Part shown: positions 33,985 through 44,243 of the stretch, piece after piece
Layout: every line of letters begins with the position of its first letter
Numbering within the stretch: position 1 is the stretch's first letter
Source of the DNA: Euglena gracilis
Lineage: Eukaryota > Euglenida > Euglenophyceae > Euglenales
NCBI GenBank assembly: GCA_039621445.1
Contig: CP154957.1
Location: forward strand, 35,346,227 to 35,410,226
Direction of reading: 5' to 3'
DNA: 64,000 nt
Notes under the pieces: generated by a model
What the model was told of the DNA's origin: nothing
Databases searched by the model: none
The model's input: the letters and a program-made list of their open reading frames with translations, nothing else
Translations under genes and position numbers: made by a program

Positions 33985-34073
33985 TGCCACGAACAATCAC
34001 GAACAATCACGAACCAGCACGAATTTGGGATTTTGGCAAAATTACGAACAATCACGAACAATCACGAACCGGA
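33985..34073. repeat. ACGAACAATC 10-bp repeat, cluster 1
   Basis: Tandem copies of AATCACGAAC lie about 110 bp inside the left TIR of the 4.1-kb element. A second cluster lies at 34634-34694. Confidence 0.85.
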
Positions 34074-34633
34074 TTTTTTCGTCACCCTTGCAGAAATGTC
34101 TTTTTCTGAGAATGACGGTGTTGTTCAATCAACCAAAGAGAAAAGATTATGGAAGAGAGGTTGCTGCCTAGGTGTCGTACCTATCTTGTTTTGGTTCCCC
34201 CCTTTTTGATCACCTTTTTCAGTTTGGTGGAGTGATGGAAGTGAGAGGTTCGGAAATGTGGTGCAGCGTTTGCCATGTTTCAGTGCACTGGGCTGAGAAG
34301 ACATATGCAAATTGATATATTTCGTCGTCATTTGTGTGACTCCTGTAATGGCAGGTCCCCTGTTGGGACCGACACGTTAGCCATTTTGGTGTTCTTTGGA
34401 CTCGGGGGGGGGGGGGGGGGCAATTGAATTTCGGCACAACACAACACAAGCCCGCACACCGCACTGCCATACTTTGGCGCTGATTTTTTGTTGCTTGCAG
34501 TGCATCTTTCAAGCCTCTTTTGCTTTCCCCATTGACCTAAATATTTAGATTAAAAGAGGCACAAGAAGCCAAAGTACAAGAGGAATCACCTATTTCGCCA
34601 AGGAAAACGGAAAACCGGGCGGTCTTTTGGAAG

Positions 34634-34694
34634 CACGAACAATCACGAACAATCACGAACAATCACGAACAATCACGAATAATCACGAACAATC
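34634..34694. repeat. ACGAACAATC 10-bp repeat, cluster 2
   Basis: Six tandem copies of the same 10-bp unit as at 33985-34073. Confidence 0.85.
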
Positions 34695-37600
34695 GAACCG
34701 GATTTCAGGCTTCCTAGCACGAACCGATGATAAACCCTGCCATCACTTGACGGGGCAGCGCACCCGTCAGCTGAAACCCCTGGTACCAAAATGGGTACCA
34801 CTACTTTCGATTCCCGGGCTTTCTTTTCTGGGTACACCGACTTTTTTTGTTTTGAAAACAGCGGTTTACCACCTCTGCCGACCGAGGGGAAAACCCTGTC
34901 TGCCGAAGGAGGTGCGACACAAAACGCTGTTTCACGAGGACGAACCCTCGTCAGGTGAAGCCGTTGTACCCGTCGCTGTCCCCCCTGTTTTGTGGTGCCC
35001 AGTGAATGCGCAGGTGCGCATTCACCCCCCTCTCCGTCCCGGCCTTTTCCTGAAGTTTTAGACAGTTATTGTGGCTCCTGGGGGTGGTTGTGGGAAGGTT
35101 CCGTGTTCTCCATGATTAGAGTGGACGGGAGGTTCTGTGCCCTGTATCGGAAGCAGGGCACGAGGGGGCGCCAATGTTTGGTTTGTGCCTGGATCATGCG
35201 TTCAGAGAGTGGTGGGTGACGGTGCATTAAAACCCATGCCCGGTATCTGTTGGGGCGGGCTCGGAGCTCTGCCTCAGGGACCCTGCTGTTTGCATTGCAC
35301 ACGGTGCACTGCAACTCTCCACGACACATGCAGGCACAGCATCCCTGCAGTGGTCCACGACCTCTGCTCCGCATGTGCCTTCTCATAGGCACCACGGCAT
35401 GTCACCATGTGGGACCACCTGTGTTTAGGTCTGACATTTGGAATGGGGTTCTTGGTATGGAAGGGGGGCTGGCTTGCACGCCTTTCCTGTGTGTCACTGG
35501 TTTTTAAAGCTACGGAGCGGAGCCCTGCTTCAACCCTTTTTGCCACAGACTACACCCTTCAGAACAGCCCTCACAAACGATATAAAATGGCTCCTCTCCA
35601 AGGTTGCACGAGGCACAAGAATGTGCACGTGCGCACTCTTGAAGCCATTCAATCGCTGGCTGGCTGTGATTTTACCTGCAGGAGAGCAGGAGGGGAGCAG
35701 TGCTGGCCATCCAAAGAGTGCGCACCTGCGCATTTTGTGAGGGAGGGTGCGCATGTGCGCATTCTCTGTGTTGTGGGGAGTTGTGTCTCGCACTCCTGAA
35801 CCCAGTTCCAGCACAGCATTGTGGCAAAACATTTCAGAGGCATCTCATTGCACAGGAGGATGCCGCCAGAGTAGGGTGTGTCTCTCCTGAATGTGCCTCC
35901 ACCTTGTGTGCTGAGTTGTTGGGCATCGCCCTGTGTGGCAACCTCCCACCAGGGTGCTTTAAGGGGAGACACAAGAAGGGAATGTCCGTGTGCACATTCA
36001 CCCCGATGTGCCATGTTTGATTGCAGCCATTGCGGATGGGGTTTGTGTAGAAGGTGTGTGCATATGTGCTTTCTTTGGTCTTCACGGCGGCCAGTGATGG
36101 TGTTGTTTTCTGTGCTGGAGCGTCGACTCTGAGTACATGGTAAATAAGGGTGTTGTGTGGCGGGTGAGGTTTGTTGCGAATAAGGCCACAGGTGGTGGTC
36201 CGCCCCTGCCGTGTTTCGCTCCAGGGCTGCCTTGTCCTCAGACATTATTCGATTCTCGCAGGGAGGTTTACATTTCAGCTGTGTCGTTCCAAACCCAGGC
36301 CAGGCGGGGGGAGTTGGCGTGGGTAGTGGCAGGCCCGCCTCAGAGTACAAAATTCAGCATTGTGGCTGTAATTTAAAGAAAGGCGCAGGACTCTTTTTTG
36401 TGCATGTGCGCATTCACAGGCTTTCTACTCATCCCATGAAAGGCTGCTGCCGTAATTGGGAATTAGGGTGCCTGTCACTGAGGAATTTCCTCGGGCACTG
36501 AAGTCCCTTTCTGAACCGTTTCCCCATGGTGCAACACAGTGGAATACACAGAAAAAGCAGAACGGAAAAAAATTCCTGGGTTGCGCCGCAGGGTTTTTTT
36601 GTTCTGATGTTCTTGGCTCACGGTCTCAAGGGTCTGGATAAATTTTGGGGCAAGGACTGACCAATGCAGTTCGCCTCTTTGAGTCCATTTGGATTGTGAA
36701 ATAATTCTGTGTTTACAGACCGTTTTTGGTAATGATGCCGAAGGTGGCAATGGACGTGTTTTGCTCTCGAGGTGCCAACCCCATGAGCACCGTGTGTGTG
36801 GATCCAGACACGATCCCTTGCGTTGACCCTAATTGTGGGGCACAGTGCTCCCCACACTATGCACTACAGCCCAACGTAAGGTTGTTCAATGCGCCCATTG
36901 GCTGTGTGCATGCACGTTCTGGGGGTGGGGTCAGACAACGCTGGCAACAACCGGCCCATCACCTCTGCCGGGTGGGGGACGGTTGCATGTGCACTGGGAC
37001 GTGCTCCACACGTTCATGAGAGCAGCGTAGGCTGGGCTGGGCGCTGGACTGCAGCGGGTGAAGTCTAATGCGCAGGTGCGCATTCTGATTTGTTCGATGA
37101 CCTGAGCTGCAGGGGGGCAGTTCTCCTGTCACTGAAGGACATCAATTCTTGCTTTGACACCTGCCGTCGCCGATCCCAGGGTTTTCCACGCCGCTGCAGA
37201 GTGTGGTCTGGTACAGCGACAGTCTTGTTTCAGGGTGTGGTCTGGTACAGCGACATTGTTGCCAAGGGGTGATTCTGTTGGTTCACATCCCCCTCACACA
37301 CCCATGATCTGCAAGCCCGAAACCACATCATAGCGATGCACAACTCAGATTCAAGGCAGGCAAGCAACAGGCCGTACCCAGTGCGTCTTTCACCATCAAT
37401 GCGCGTGTGTGCATTCCCCCTTCCCACAGCCTGTGTCCATTCCAAAAAAAAATGCGCATCTGCGCATTCTTTTGGGTTTCCAAAAATGCGCAGGTGTGCA
37501 TTCTTCGGCCCTGATACTCGGTGACACCCCTATCGTCTTGGCCTTGGGAGGGTTGTGTCTCCATGGCTGCAAGGAGCTTCTTCCCATGCTCATCCCGGGA

Positions 37601-38001
37601 TCACCTTCTCTGCCCCCGAAGTCATCAGCACACATCGGTGAACACAAGGTGGCACACCCAGGTCCAGGTTGGCTCGCGTCGGCCGTGTTCCACATGCCGT
37701 GTGCTGTGTGCCAAGTGTGTGTCCCGCTACGCAATGTTCCACAGTCATCGTGAAACAGCTGTAAACAGCATGATACGTAGTTGAAGCAGAATACAGGGGG
37801 GTGGTCCCTGTGGTTGTGTAACATCCAAACAGATCAGTTTCCTGGTGTTTACACCCAGTCTGGAAGAGACATCAAACCATCCGGAATGCGCACCTGCGCA
37901 CTCCGCTTCCAAAATGCGCGGATACACATTTTCACTAAAACTACCAGAATTTTGTGATTCCCAAAGAAAAGTGCATTCCCGGCCGTCTAAGTGTTTTGTT
38001 T

Positions 38002-39578
38002 TTCTATTGCGAATACCATATCATGATGTAATGGTTTCTCTTGAAAGCAGTGTAGATGGCGGGTCAAGCACGCGGATGTTGGAGGCAGCATCACTCCTTC
38101 GAGAGGCACACCATTTTCTCAAATAGTGAAATGACAAGCCTGTTTTTGTCCATGTGCATATTGTATATATTTCTGAATGTGTATCTGTGTCTGTATCTGT
38201 ATATGAATATACATAATACATTTGCGCATGTTTGCATAAACGCATGCGCACACACATATCCATTACATTTCCAGATACAGATACAGATAAAGATACAGAC
38301 ACAGATACAGATATACAGTAAAAGTACATTTATGTATGGATGGAGATCGTTATAATCAGAAGAAAGGGTTCATAAGTGTTCGTTAATGGAGAAAACAATG
38401 TCAGTGTTGAGATTTGTATGGTCTGTGACAGGAGGGCAGGAAAATGTTAGTGTTGAGACGGGATGGTGTGTTAGTGTTTGGCAGGAAAGGTGTGTTAGTG
38501 TTTGTTGGGCGGGCGGATTCATAATCACATTTACGAATTTACCTGCACTGGCAAGTTAACCCTAACCTATAATGTTTATCAGCAATTTTTTTTGAATCGC
38601 TGCCTCAGCCACCTCCCTGGAGGAGCCACATGGCTGACAGCTGGCTGGAATGACAGAAAATGGCCAAAATGACCCCAAATGAAGATGGCTGATGAAGCAT
38701 TGACTCCAGATATCCACCACAATATTTCCACAGAAGTTTTTTTTGCAAATTTGTATAATAAAACTGCGTGATTTTCCTGGAAAATTCTGCGAATTTCTGA
38801 AAAACACTGGAAGGTGTCGCAAATTCTCATTTTGCAATAGATCTTTTGCAAAATGCAAATTGCTTTTTTTTGTGAAAAGAAAAGAAAAACCCAGACATGA
38901 CTGAATTATTTACCATACAGAGCCATTTTACAACCAAAAATGGCTAAAATAAAGGAACAATGGTCCAGAAAAATGGCCCAAGTGGCCAAAGTTTGACCAA
39001 CAGCCAAAAATGGCCCAAAAATGTCGGATTGTGTTCACATAAATAATGCAAACTGGCCTGAAATGGCCCCAAAATGACTCAAAATAGTCGAAAATGGTCG
39101 AAGATCGCCAAAAATGGTCAACAATAGCCCTAAATGGCAGGTTCAATGCAGAATGGCCTGAAATGAACTAATAGGTGGGTGACCAAACATGGCCCGGGTT
39201 TTGAAAAATCATTTCCGCGTGTTTTTCCGCATATTTAGCACATATTCCCACATATTTCACCACATATTTGGGAATTATTTTTGGCACATCCACCCCTGCT
39301 GAGATGTTCTTGAGCCGAGGTGTGAGGAGCGCCTGGACGCCCTCCGGTGTACCCAACCCAGTACCCGCGGGGCAACTCGCTAAGTGTCTTCCCAGTAGCT
39401 GCGCCAGAGCACGTGCGACGTGGCCGAGGCAGTGGAGGCTGAGTCCACCTGGGTTGCAGACTTCTTGACCAATGTTCTGCATCAACGTCGTAGGAAGAAG
39501 GAACAAGCGAAAATTCATGTCCGAGGAACGTTGTGACGATGGTTTTCAGGATTAAGGAATAAAATTATAATAACCTTT
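38002..39578. other. Low-complexity stretch, no resolved gene
   Basis: A GTATCT-rich block (38178-38203) and an AGATACAGATACAG block (38272-38316) are inverted relative to one another and could form a hairpin. TGGCC/AAAA-rich low-complexity sequence fills 38620-39160. An island at 39270-39500 is open on both strands (minus: NPGGLSLHCLGHVARALAQL) without exon borders. Confidence 0.4.
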
Positions 39579-39888
39579 CATGTCCAACGACTCCCCTATG
39601 TCTTTTGACACTTTTGACACCTTTTCGAAGGTTTGGCCAAATTTTGGGTCCTGGCGCGAAGCGCTGGGCCAAAAAATTTTGCACTCAAACTCGGTCAAAA
39701 ATTGGCCAAAATGCCACTTTTGACATTTTTTGAGCAAACTTTTGTCAAAGTTGCCCAAATTTTCGGTGCAAAGCGCAGAAGAAAATTTTTGGCTTTTGGG
39801 GGGGTTCCAGCTGCCTGCCAACTTTTTTTTAACCTCTTGTCCAACGACCCCCCAGTCAGAGGACAGAGGTTACCGATCGTTGGACATG
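39579..39888. mobile_element. Poly-C-capped mini-element, word TGTCCAACGA
   Basis: The ends are perfect 12-bp inverted repeats, CATGTCCAACGA and TCGTTGGACATG, the right one followed by a G-run. An internal direct copy, TTGTCCAACGACCCCCC, lies at 39837-39853. The core contains a GGTCCTGGCGCGAAGCGC stretch. A second member lies at 41883-42513. Confidence 0.65.
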
Positions 39889-40015
39889 GGGGGGGTATGA
39901 TAATATCACCCCAAATAATATGTCTCCCCCAAGAAAAATGAATAATACATTGGCAGCTGCTTGCTACTTCCCCCCCCCCCAGAGTGACCGAGTAGTAGTA
40001 GTTGGGGGGAGGGGC

Positions 40016-40510
40016 TTATGTTGTTTTGTAGAATTTTTGGTGTTTTTGTTTATTTTTCAGTCTCAGGTGCCCCCGAATTACGCCTGAATCCCGGGCAACC
40101 GCCGGCAGATTCAGGGAGGGTTTACGCTTTTTTGGAATACAGTTATGGATAGGATTGGCATAACAAAAATGGGCATTTTTATGGGACAAAGTTAGGCCAG
40201 AAGTTAGGTCCCCGTTTTGGAAGGTTTTGAGAGAGTATTGTCGTCGGCGAGGGGACAGGAGTGGCTCGCTGCTGTTTTGGGGCGGTGGTTCTCCCCAAGT
40301 GACACCAATGATGGCCCTTTCATTGATGCATTGACGGGTATTGGGGTTGGGTAGCGCATCTGGAGACGCAGCTGGGCTCTGCCTTTGCGGATCGATGGCT
40401 GGGGGAGCTCGGCCGCCGCAGCCAAACGAATGCCCTCCCCGACACCGCACCCAAGACGCCTGGACTTGGTGGGTACGATATTTACCAAAAATCGAACTAA
40501 ATTCTGCCAA
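40016..40510 (-). CDS. Unassigned 164-codon frame (weak)
   Basis: The longest local frame reads VRCRGGHSFGCGGRAPP in its first third and INERAIIGVTWGEPPPQ in its middle. Composition is protein-like over 40200-40480 only. There is no homology I recognise and no exon chain; the plus strand is also partly open. Confidence 0.2.
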   Translation of the reverse strand: MAEFSSIFGKYRTHQVQASWVRCRGGHSFGCGGRAPPAIDPQRQSPAASPDALPNPNTRQCINERAIIGVTWGEPPPQNSSEPLLSPRRRQYSLKTFQNGDLTSGLTLSHKNAHFCYANPIHNCIPKKRKPSLNLPAVARDSGVIRGHLRLKNKQKHQKFYKTT

Positions 40511-40602
40511 ACTTGGTCAGAAATGGGGCCTAAATTCTCTAATTTCTCTCTAAATTCCTAACAGTGGGAGCCCTCTGGGAATCCGGTTGCAACCCAAATC
40601 CT

Positions 40603-41052
40603 ATCCCCCCCCCGGGCAATTGACGCCCCCAGGCAATTGACGCCCCCGGGCAATTGTCACCCCTGGTTGTGCCGGCCAATTTGTCACCCCGGGAAATTGT
40701 CACCCCCCTCCGTGCTGCCCAATTTGTCACCCCCCACAGAAGGTGTTTGTGAACTTTCATTTCGCCAACACGACTCGATTGATCCTCTATTTCGCTACAA
40801 CGTGCTGAGAAATGTCACATGCCAAATGCTCTGCACAATATCACAACCATAGCTGCATTTTTGCGTGTCCACTGGTGTTTCAGATGGTGTTCTTGGTCAT
40901 TTGGATTTAATGTGGCCTACATGGGTGGGCAATTGACGCCCCCGGGCAATTGTCACCCCCCTCTGTGCCGGCCAAATTGTCACCCGGGAAATTGTCACCC
41001 CCCTCTGTGCTGCCCGATTTGTCACGCGACAATTGCCCAGGGGGGGGGGGGT
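40603..41052. mobile_element. Poly-C-capped mini-element, word GGGCAATTG
   Basis: The left end is ATCCCCCCCCCGGGCAATTG; the right end is CAATTGCCCAGG plus a G-run plus TAT. About 110 bp of GGGCAATTGWC-x-CCCC, CGGCCAA(A/T)TTGTCACCC and GGGAAATTGTCACCCCCC are repeated directly at both ends (40612-40735 and 40925-41035) around a 190-bp core. Confidence 0.65.
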
Positions 41053-41145
41053 ATCCCCAGAACTGACCCCGAGGGTCCTCCAAGGGGACTCGTGTGTCAC
41101 CATACCCCCCCTCTGACTCGAGGGGGGGTCCATTTAGAGTATGGC

Positions 41146-41149
<4 letters not shown>

Positions 41150-41184
<35 letters not shown>
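41150..41184. repeat. (AT)n microsatellite
   Basis: About 17 AT units. Confidence 0.95.
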
Positions 41185-41186
<2 letters not shown>

Positions 41187-41882
41187 GTGTTCATGTATAC
41201 ATGCCAGTTTGGCTGGTGATTTTGACTACCCAAATAGTACACCCCTCGGCCGCGCCCTTGCACAGCAAATCAAACAAGGTGGAAACACATCATTTTCCAC
41301 TGAAAATGGTGATCGGTGGAAAAAAAATTGAAGCAGTATCAATCTCAAGTACAACGCCAAACTGTGGGGGAAATCAGTAATTTAGTTTTTGAAGCAATGT
41401 GCAAATTTGGAGAGCCTTTTTATTTATTTGGAAAATTGTCCAAGTCATCCACCCTTCCCAAATAATGTGCATGTTGTATAAACATGCAATCTGTTTTGTC
41501 CAGATAATTTTGTGCTGTGATGGGCAGTGGGTGCCTTCTTTAAAGCAGAGAATATATTTAATCAGCACATTTGGCAAATGCTTTTTTAACCCCTTGCTTG
41601 AGGGCCGAATTAACGTTTGACATACAGGTCATGGTTTCTGCTTTTTTTTGTGCTATTTCTTTTTGCACTGCGTGTTTGGACCGAGCTGCTGAATTGAGCC
41701 TGGCTGGCTGGGCTTGAGCACCCAAATCGACCTTGCATCAAGATTCGGGAAGAAATCCTTCAGGGAAATCCAATAAAGAAAAGCCCGACTTTATTGACCG
41801 AGATACTCAAAACATGATTTACAGCCAAAGAAATGGCCGACGGAAGCTTCTTTTGGACCGGTTTGAAGGGTCAATTTCTAAT
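41185..41882. other. Unassigned stretch
   Basis: AT-rich sequence with no supported exon or repeat. Confidence 0.4.
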
Positions 41883-42513
41883 CCCCCTATGTCCAACGGA
41901 CCCCCTAACGACCCCCCCCCCAGGTTTGCCCAGTCTGTGAACCTTTTTTTTTTGTGACTAAAAACACACCTTGTCCAACGACCAGGTCCTTGCTTAAAAA
42001 AAAATTGTTTCTATCCCCCCGGGGGGTTTCCAGCCAGCCAACGGCCTTTTGCCAGCCAGCAGCCTATTTCCAGCCTTCCCCTCCCCATCGACGAGTTTTA
42101 TTTATTTTCCAGCTGTCCTTCCTTTCGAGGATGCAAAATAGCCAAAACAGAAATGCGCAAAATGGGTCGGAAAAGGGCTGGCCAGGGCAATTTGGGGGTC
42201 GAACAACCGTTACATAATTGACAGCTTTTGACATTTTTGCAGTTCCGGTTTTTTAGGGTGCCCAGTTCGACCCAGTCGAGCCCAGTTCCAGCTAAGGGAC
42301 CCCATATGAGGGGAAGGGGGTGGTCAACCAGCAGCCTTTTCCAGCCGACCCAAATTTTCAGCTTCAGAGCTGGAACCCCCGCCTGGTTCTTTAAGCAACG
42401 CCCTGCTGACGACTGACCCCCTGGTCGGAGGACATCTTTTCAGTCAGAACCCTATGTCCAACAACCCTCCCCCCAGTCAAAGGATAGAAATCTTTGGTCG
42501 TTGGGCATAGGGC
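41883..42513. mobile_element. Poly-C-capped mini-element, word TGTCCAACGAC
   Basis: Left end CCCCCTATGTCCAACGGACC; right end GGTCGTTGGGCATAGGG. Direct internal copies are TTGTCCAACGACC (41974) and CTATGTCCAACAACC (42447). The core holds a CCAGCCAGCAGCC dispersed-repeat copy also seen at 45.6 kb. Same word family as 39579-39888, twice the length. Confidence 0.6.
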
Positions 42514-42830
42514 TGGAACACTGTTTTCCCCTTCTTCTCAATTTCAAGGGCCGCCTCCAAATGATCGTCTTTTGGCTGAGATCAAAATCATGTTTCATTG
42601 TTCCGAATTCAGAGGCAGCCACCGTCATATGTGGCCGACTTGTTGAAGGATCAATCGCACTCTGCATCTCCATGCAGTGTTCTTCATTTGCATCAAAAAA
42701 AAATTTACCCACTCAGACAATTATGCCCCGCACTGCTTGCATGTCAGGGCCAAAGTCAACAAATGTTCTTTCAATCTCTTCGGGATTTCTCCCTGAGGCT
42801 GTCACAGCCAAGGGGAAGCATGCCTGCATT
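42490..42830 (-). pseudogene. Degenerate protein-like frame
   Basis: On the minus strand one frame reads GRNPEEIERTFVDFGPDMQA, meets one stop near 42715, then continues GKFFFDANEEHCMEMQSAID and SQKTIIWRRPLKLRRRG. Composition is strongly protein-like and only one stop interrupts it. The family is not recognised; a decayed transposase or exon is possible. Confidence 0.35.
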
Positions 42831-43032
42831 CTGTGATGCGTGGTCTGGATCCATGCACGTTCACGAACACCCACTCACAATGCGCATGCGCAGCGCACTT
42901 GTGTCATGCTGGCATTGCGGAGGAGGCCAACCAACCCCCAAATGGCGAAGGTCCTCCACCTGCCTCGCTCCGGCGTCCAGCAGGCTGCGAGACACGTCGC
43001 CCCCCCCCCCCTCTTGGCTGCCCCGCTGACCC

Positions 43033-43520
43033 ATGACCTTTCCCTGGCTGGATGCCGTCTGTGCGCGGGGCATTCCAGGGCTAGACGGGGATCCTTGCAA
43101 CCTTATGGGTGGTAGGGGGGGTACAACCGGGGAATTTGTCAAAAGACAGAGAAAGGGGAGAAACGGCCACACCCAACACTGTGGCTTGGGGTCCCCCTCT
43201 CCCCCTAACGCCCACCCCGCCTTGCTCAGTTGACAACACCGGCGATGTGGGCGCGAAGCTGTTGGCAGAGGCCAGGCCTTTGCCTCGTGGTGGGCCCGTA
43301 TTTCCGGGGACGCCAATTTTAGGTCAAAAGTTTCTTTCGGCGCCAAAGCAATTCTATTTGAGTGGGTGCCATGGTGGCCGGGGGGGGGCGACCCCCCCCC
43401 ACCCACCAGGCCTTCGCGTCCGGTCCTGGGGCCGTCCGCACTGTGTCCCTCTGGGCTCCCTTTGCCGACCCCTGCCGCCTTCCTGGCGCCGCCTCGCCCC
43501 TGCATTCCCCCAGGCACTCT
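43033..43520 (+). CDS. Probable 5' exons of an unidentified gene
   Basis: An ATG at 43033 opens MTFPWLDAVCARGIPGLDGD. Exon 1 (43033-43108) ends at GTGGTA; exon 2 (43230-43297) starts after TTGCTCAG and ends at GTATTT; exon 3 starts at 43410 after CCACCAG. The phases match (1, then 0), giving VDNTGDVGAKLLAEARPLPR and FASGPGAVRTVSLWAPFADP. The end of exon 3 is unclear. After TTCCCCCAG at 43516 another frame with CPSC (TLNRNHNAVCPSCTISQAIW) looks coding but does not join in phase. Family unknown. Confidence 0.35.
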
Positions 43521-43870
43521 CAACCGCAACCACAACGCCGTGTGCCCCTCGTGCACCATTTCCCAAGCGATCTGGGAGATGGGAGGAGGGACCCCCCCCC
43601 ATCACTGGTTGGTCATTTTCGTCCCTGCTAGAGCCTTATGGTTTTGAAAATGGCATGGAAGTGTTTGCAAATCTTTGGGTTGTGTAGCATGCTTCGTAGT
43701 GTGCTTCAAGGTATTCACATTTTTCACACAAAATGCAATTTACTCAAATGCACTGTTGGCAAGTTGATTTGTGCCCCCCCCCTCAATGCATCATGTCCAC
43801 TAAAGCCCCATGCTGAATCCCACTCCCCAATAACGCACCCCAATGTGTAATTTGAATGGGGGGGTGTTAA

Positions 43871-44243
43871 AACCCCCCAAGTATAAACCCCCCCAAAGGG
43901 GTTTGGTTTTTTCCCAAATATAAAGCCCCCTCCATGTGGAGCCAGACAATGGTGCCATTCATTCATTCAGATTCAGGGGAAAATAATAGAAAATTCTGAG
44001 GTGGATACAACATTTTTTTCACAAAAATGCACCATTTTGGATTATAATTACACATTTTTGGTACGCAACGATGTTCACAACGAAATTTTGGCATGCATTT
44101 GGTGTTTGGCAACATGGCCACCCCAAAAAAGTTTGATTTCCCCCCGAACTGTTCAGCCCCCCCCCAAATTCAAAGCCCCCCTGAGGGTCTTGAAATCCTG
44201 TCCAAATATAAATCTGGGGGGGCTTTATATTTGGGGGGGGGGG
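43871..44243. mobile_element. Poly-C-capped mini-element, word AAATATAAA
   Basis: Left end AACCCCCCAAGTATAAACCC; right end GGCTTTATATTTG plus a G-run plus TAAA. Direct copies are CCCAAATATAAAGCCCCC (43913) and CCAAATATAAATC (44201). Relative of 23841-24355 and 51341-51978. Confidence 0.6.

Larger units (their letters stand above)
33915..37905. repeat. Palindromic motif array of the 4.1-kb element
   Basis: GAATGCGCANNTGCGCATTC-like palindromes occur near 33920, 35010, 35620, 35720, 35748, 36398, 37070, 37400, 37450, 37484 and 37888. The centre is CC, GG, TG, TC or similar. The copy at 35007-35030 is a perfect GTGAATGCGC / GCGCATTCAC pair. The core is the same 12-bp pattern as in the 3.0-kb element at 7407. 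Confidence 0.8.
33879..37991. mobile_element. 4.1-kb TIR element, palindrome-array family
   Basis: The left end starts CTTAGACGGCCGGGAATGCA then CTTTTC; the right end is the exact reverse complement over 26 bp. The flanks are identical TGTTTTGTTT (33869-33878 and 37992-38001): a 5-bp TGTTT duplication extended by chance, or a 10-bp one. Inside are about eleven GCGCANNTGCGC sites and two clusters of a 10-bp repeat. No transposase is recognised; the longest frame (minus, 35649-36350) has no family I know. The TIR resembles that of the 7407 element (CTTAG-x-CGGCCGG-x-AT-x-C-x-CTT). Confidence 0.8.
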
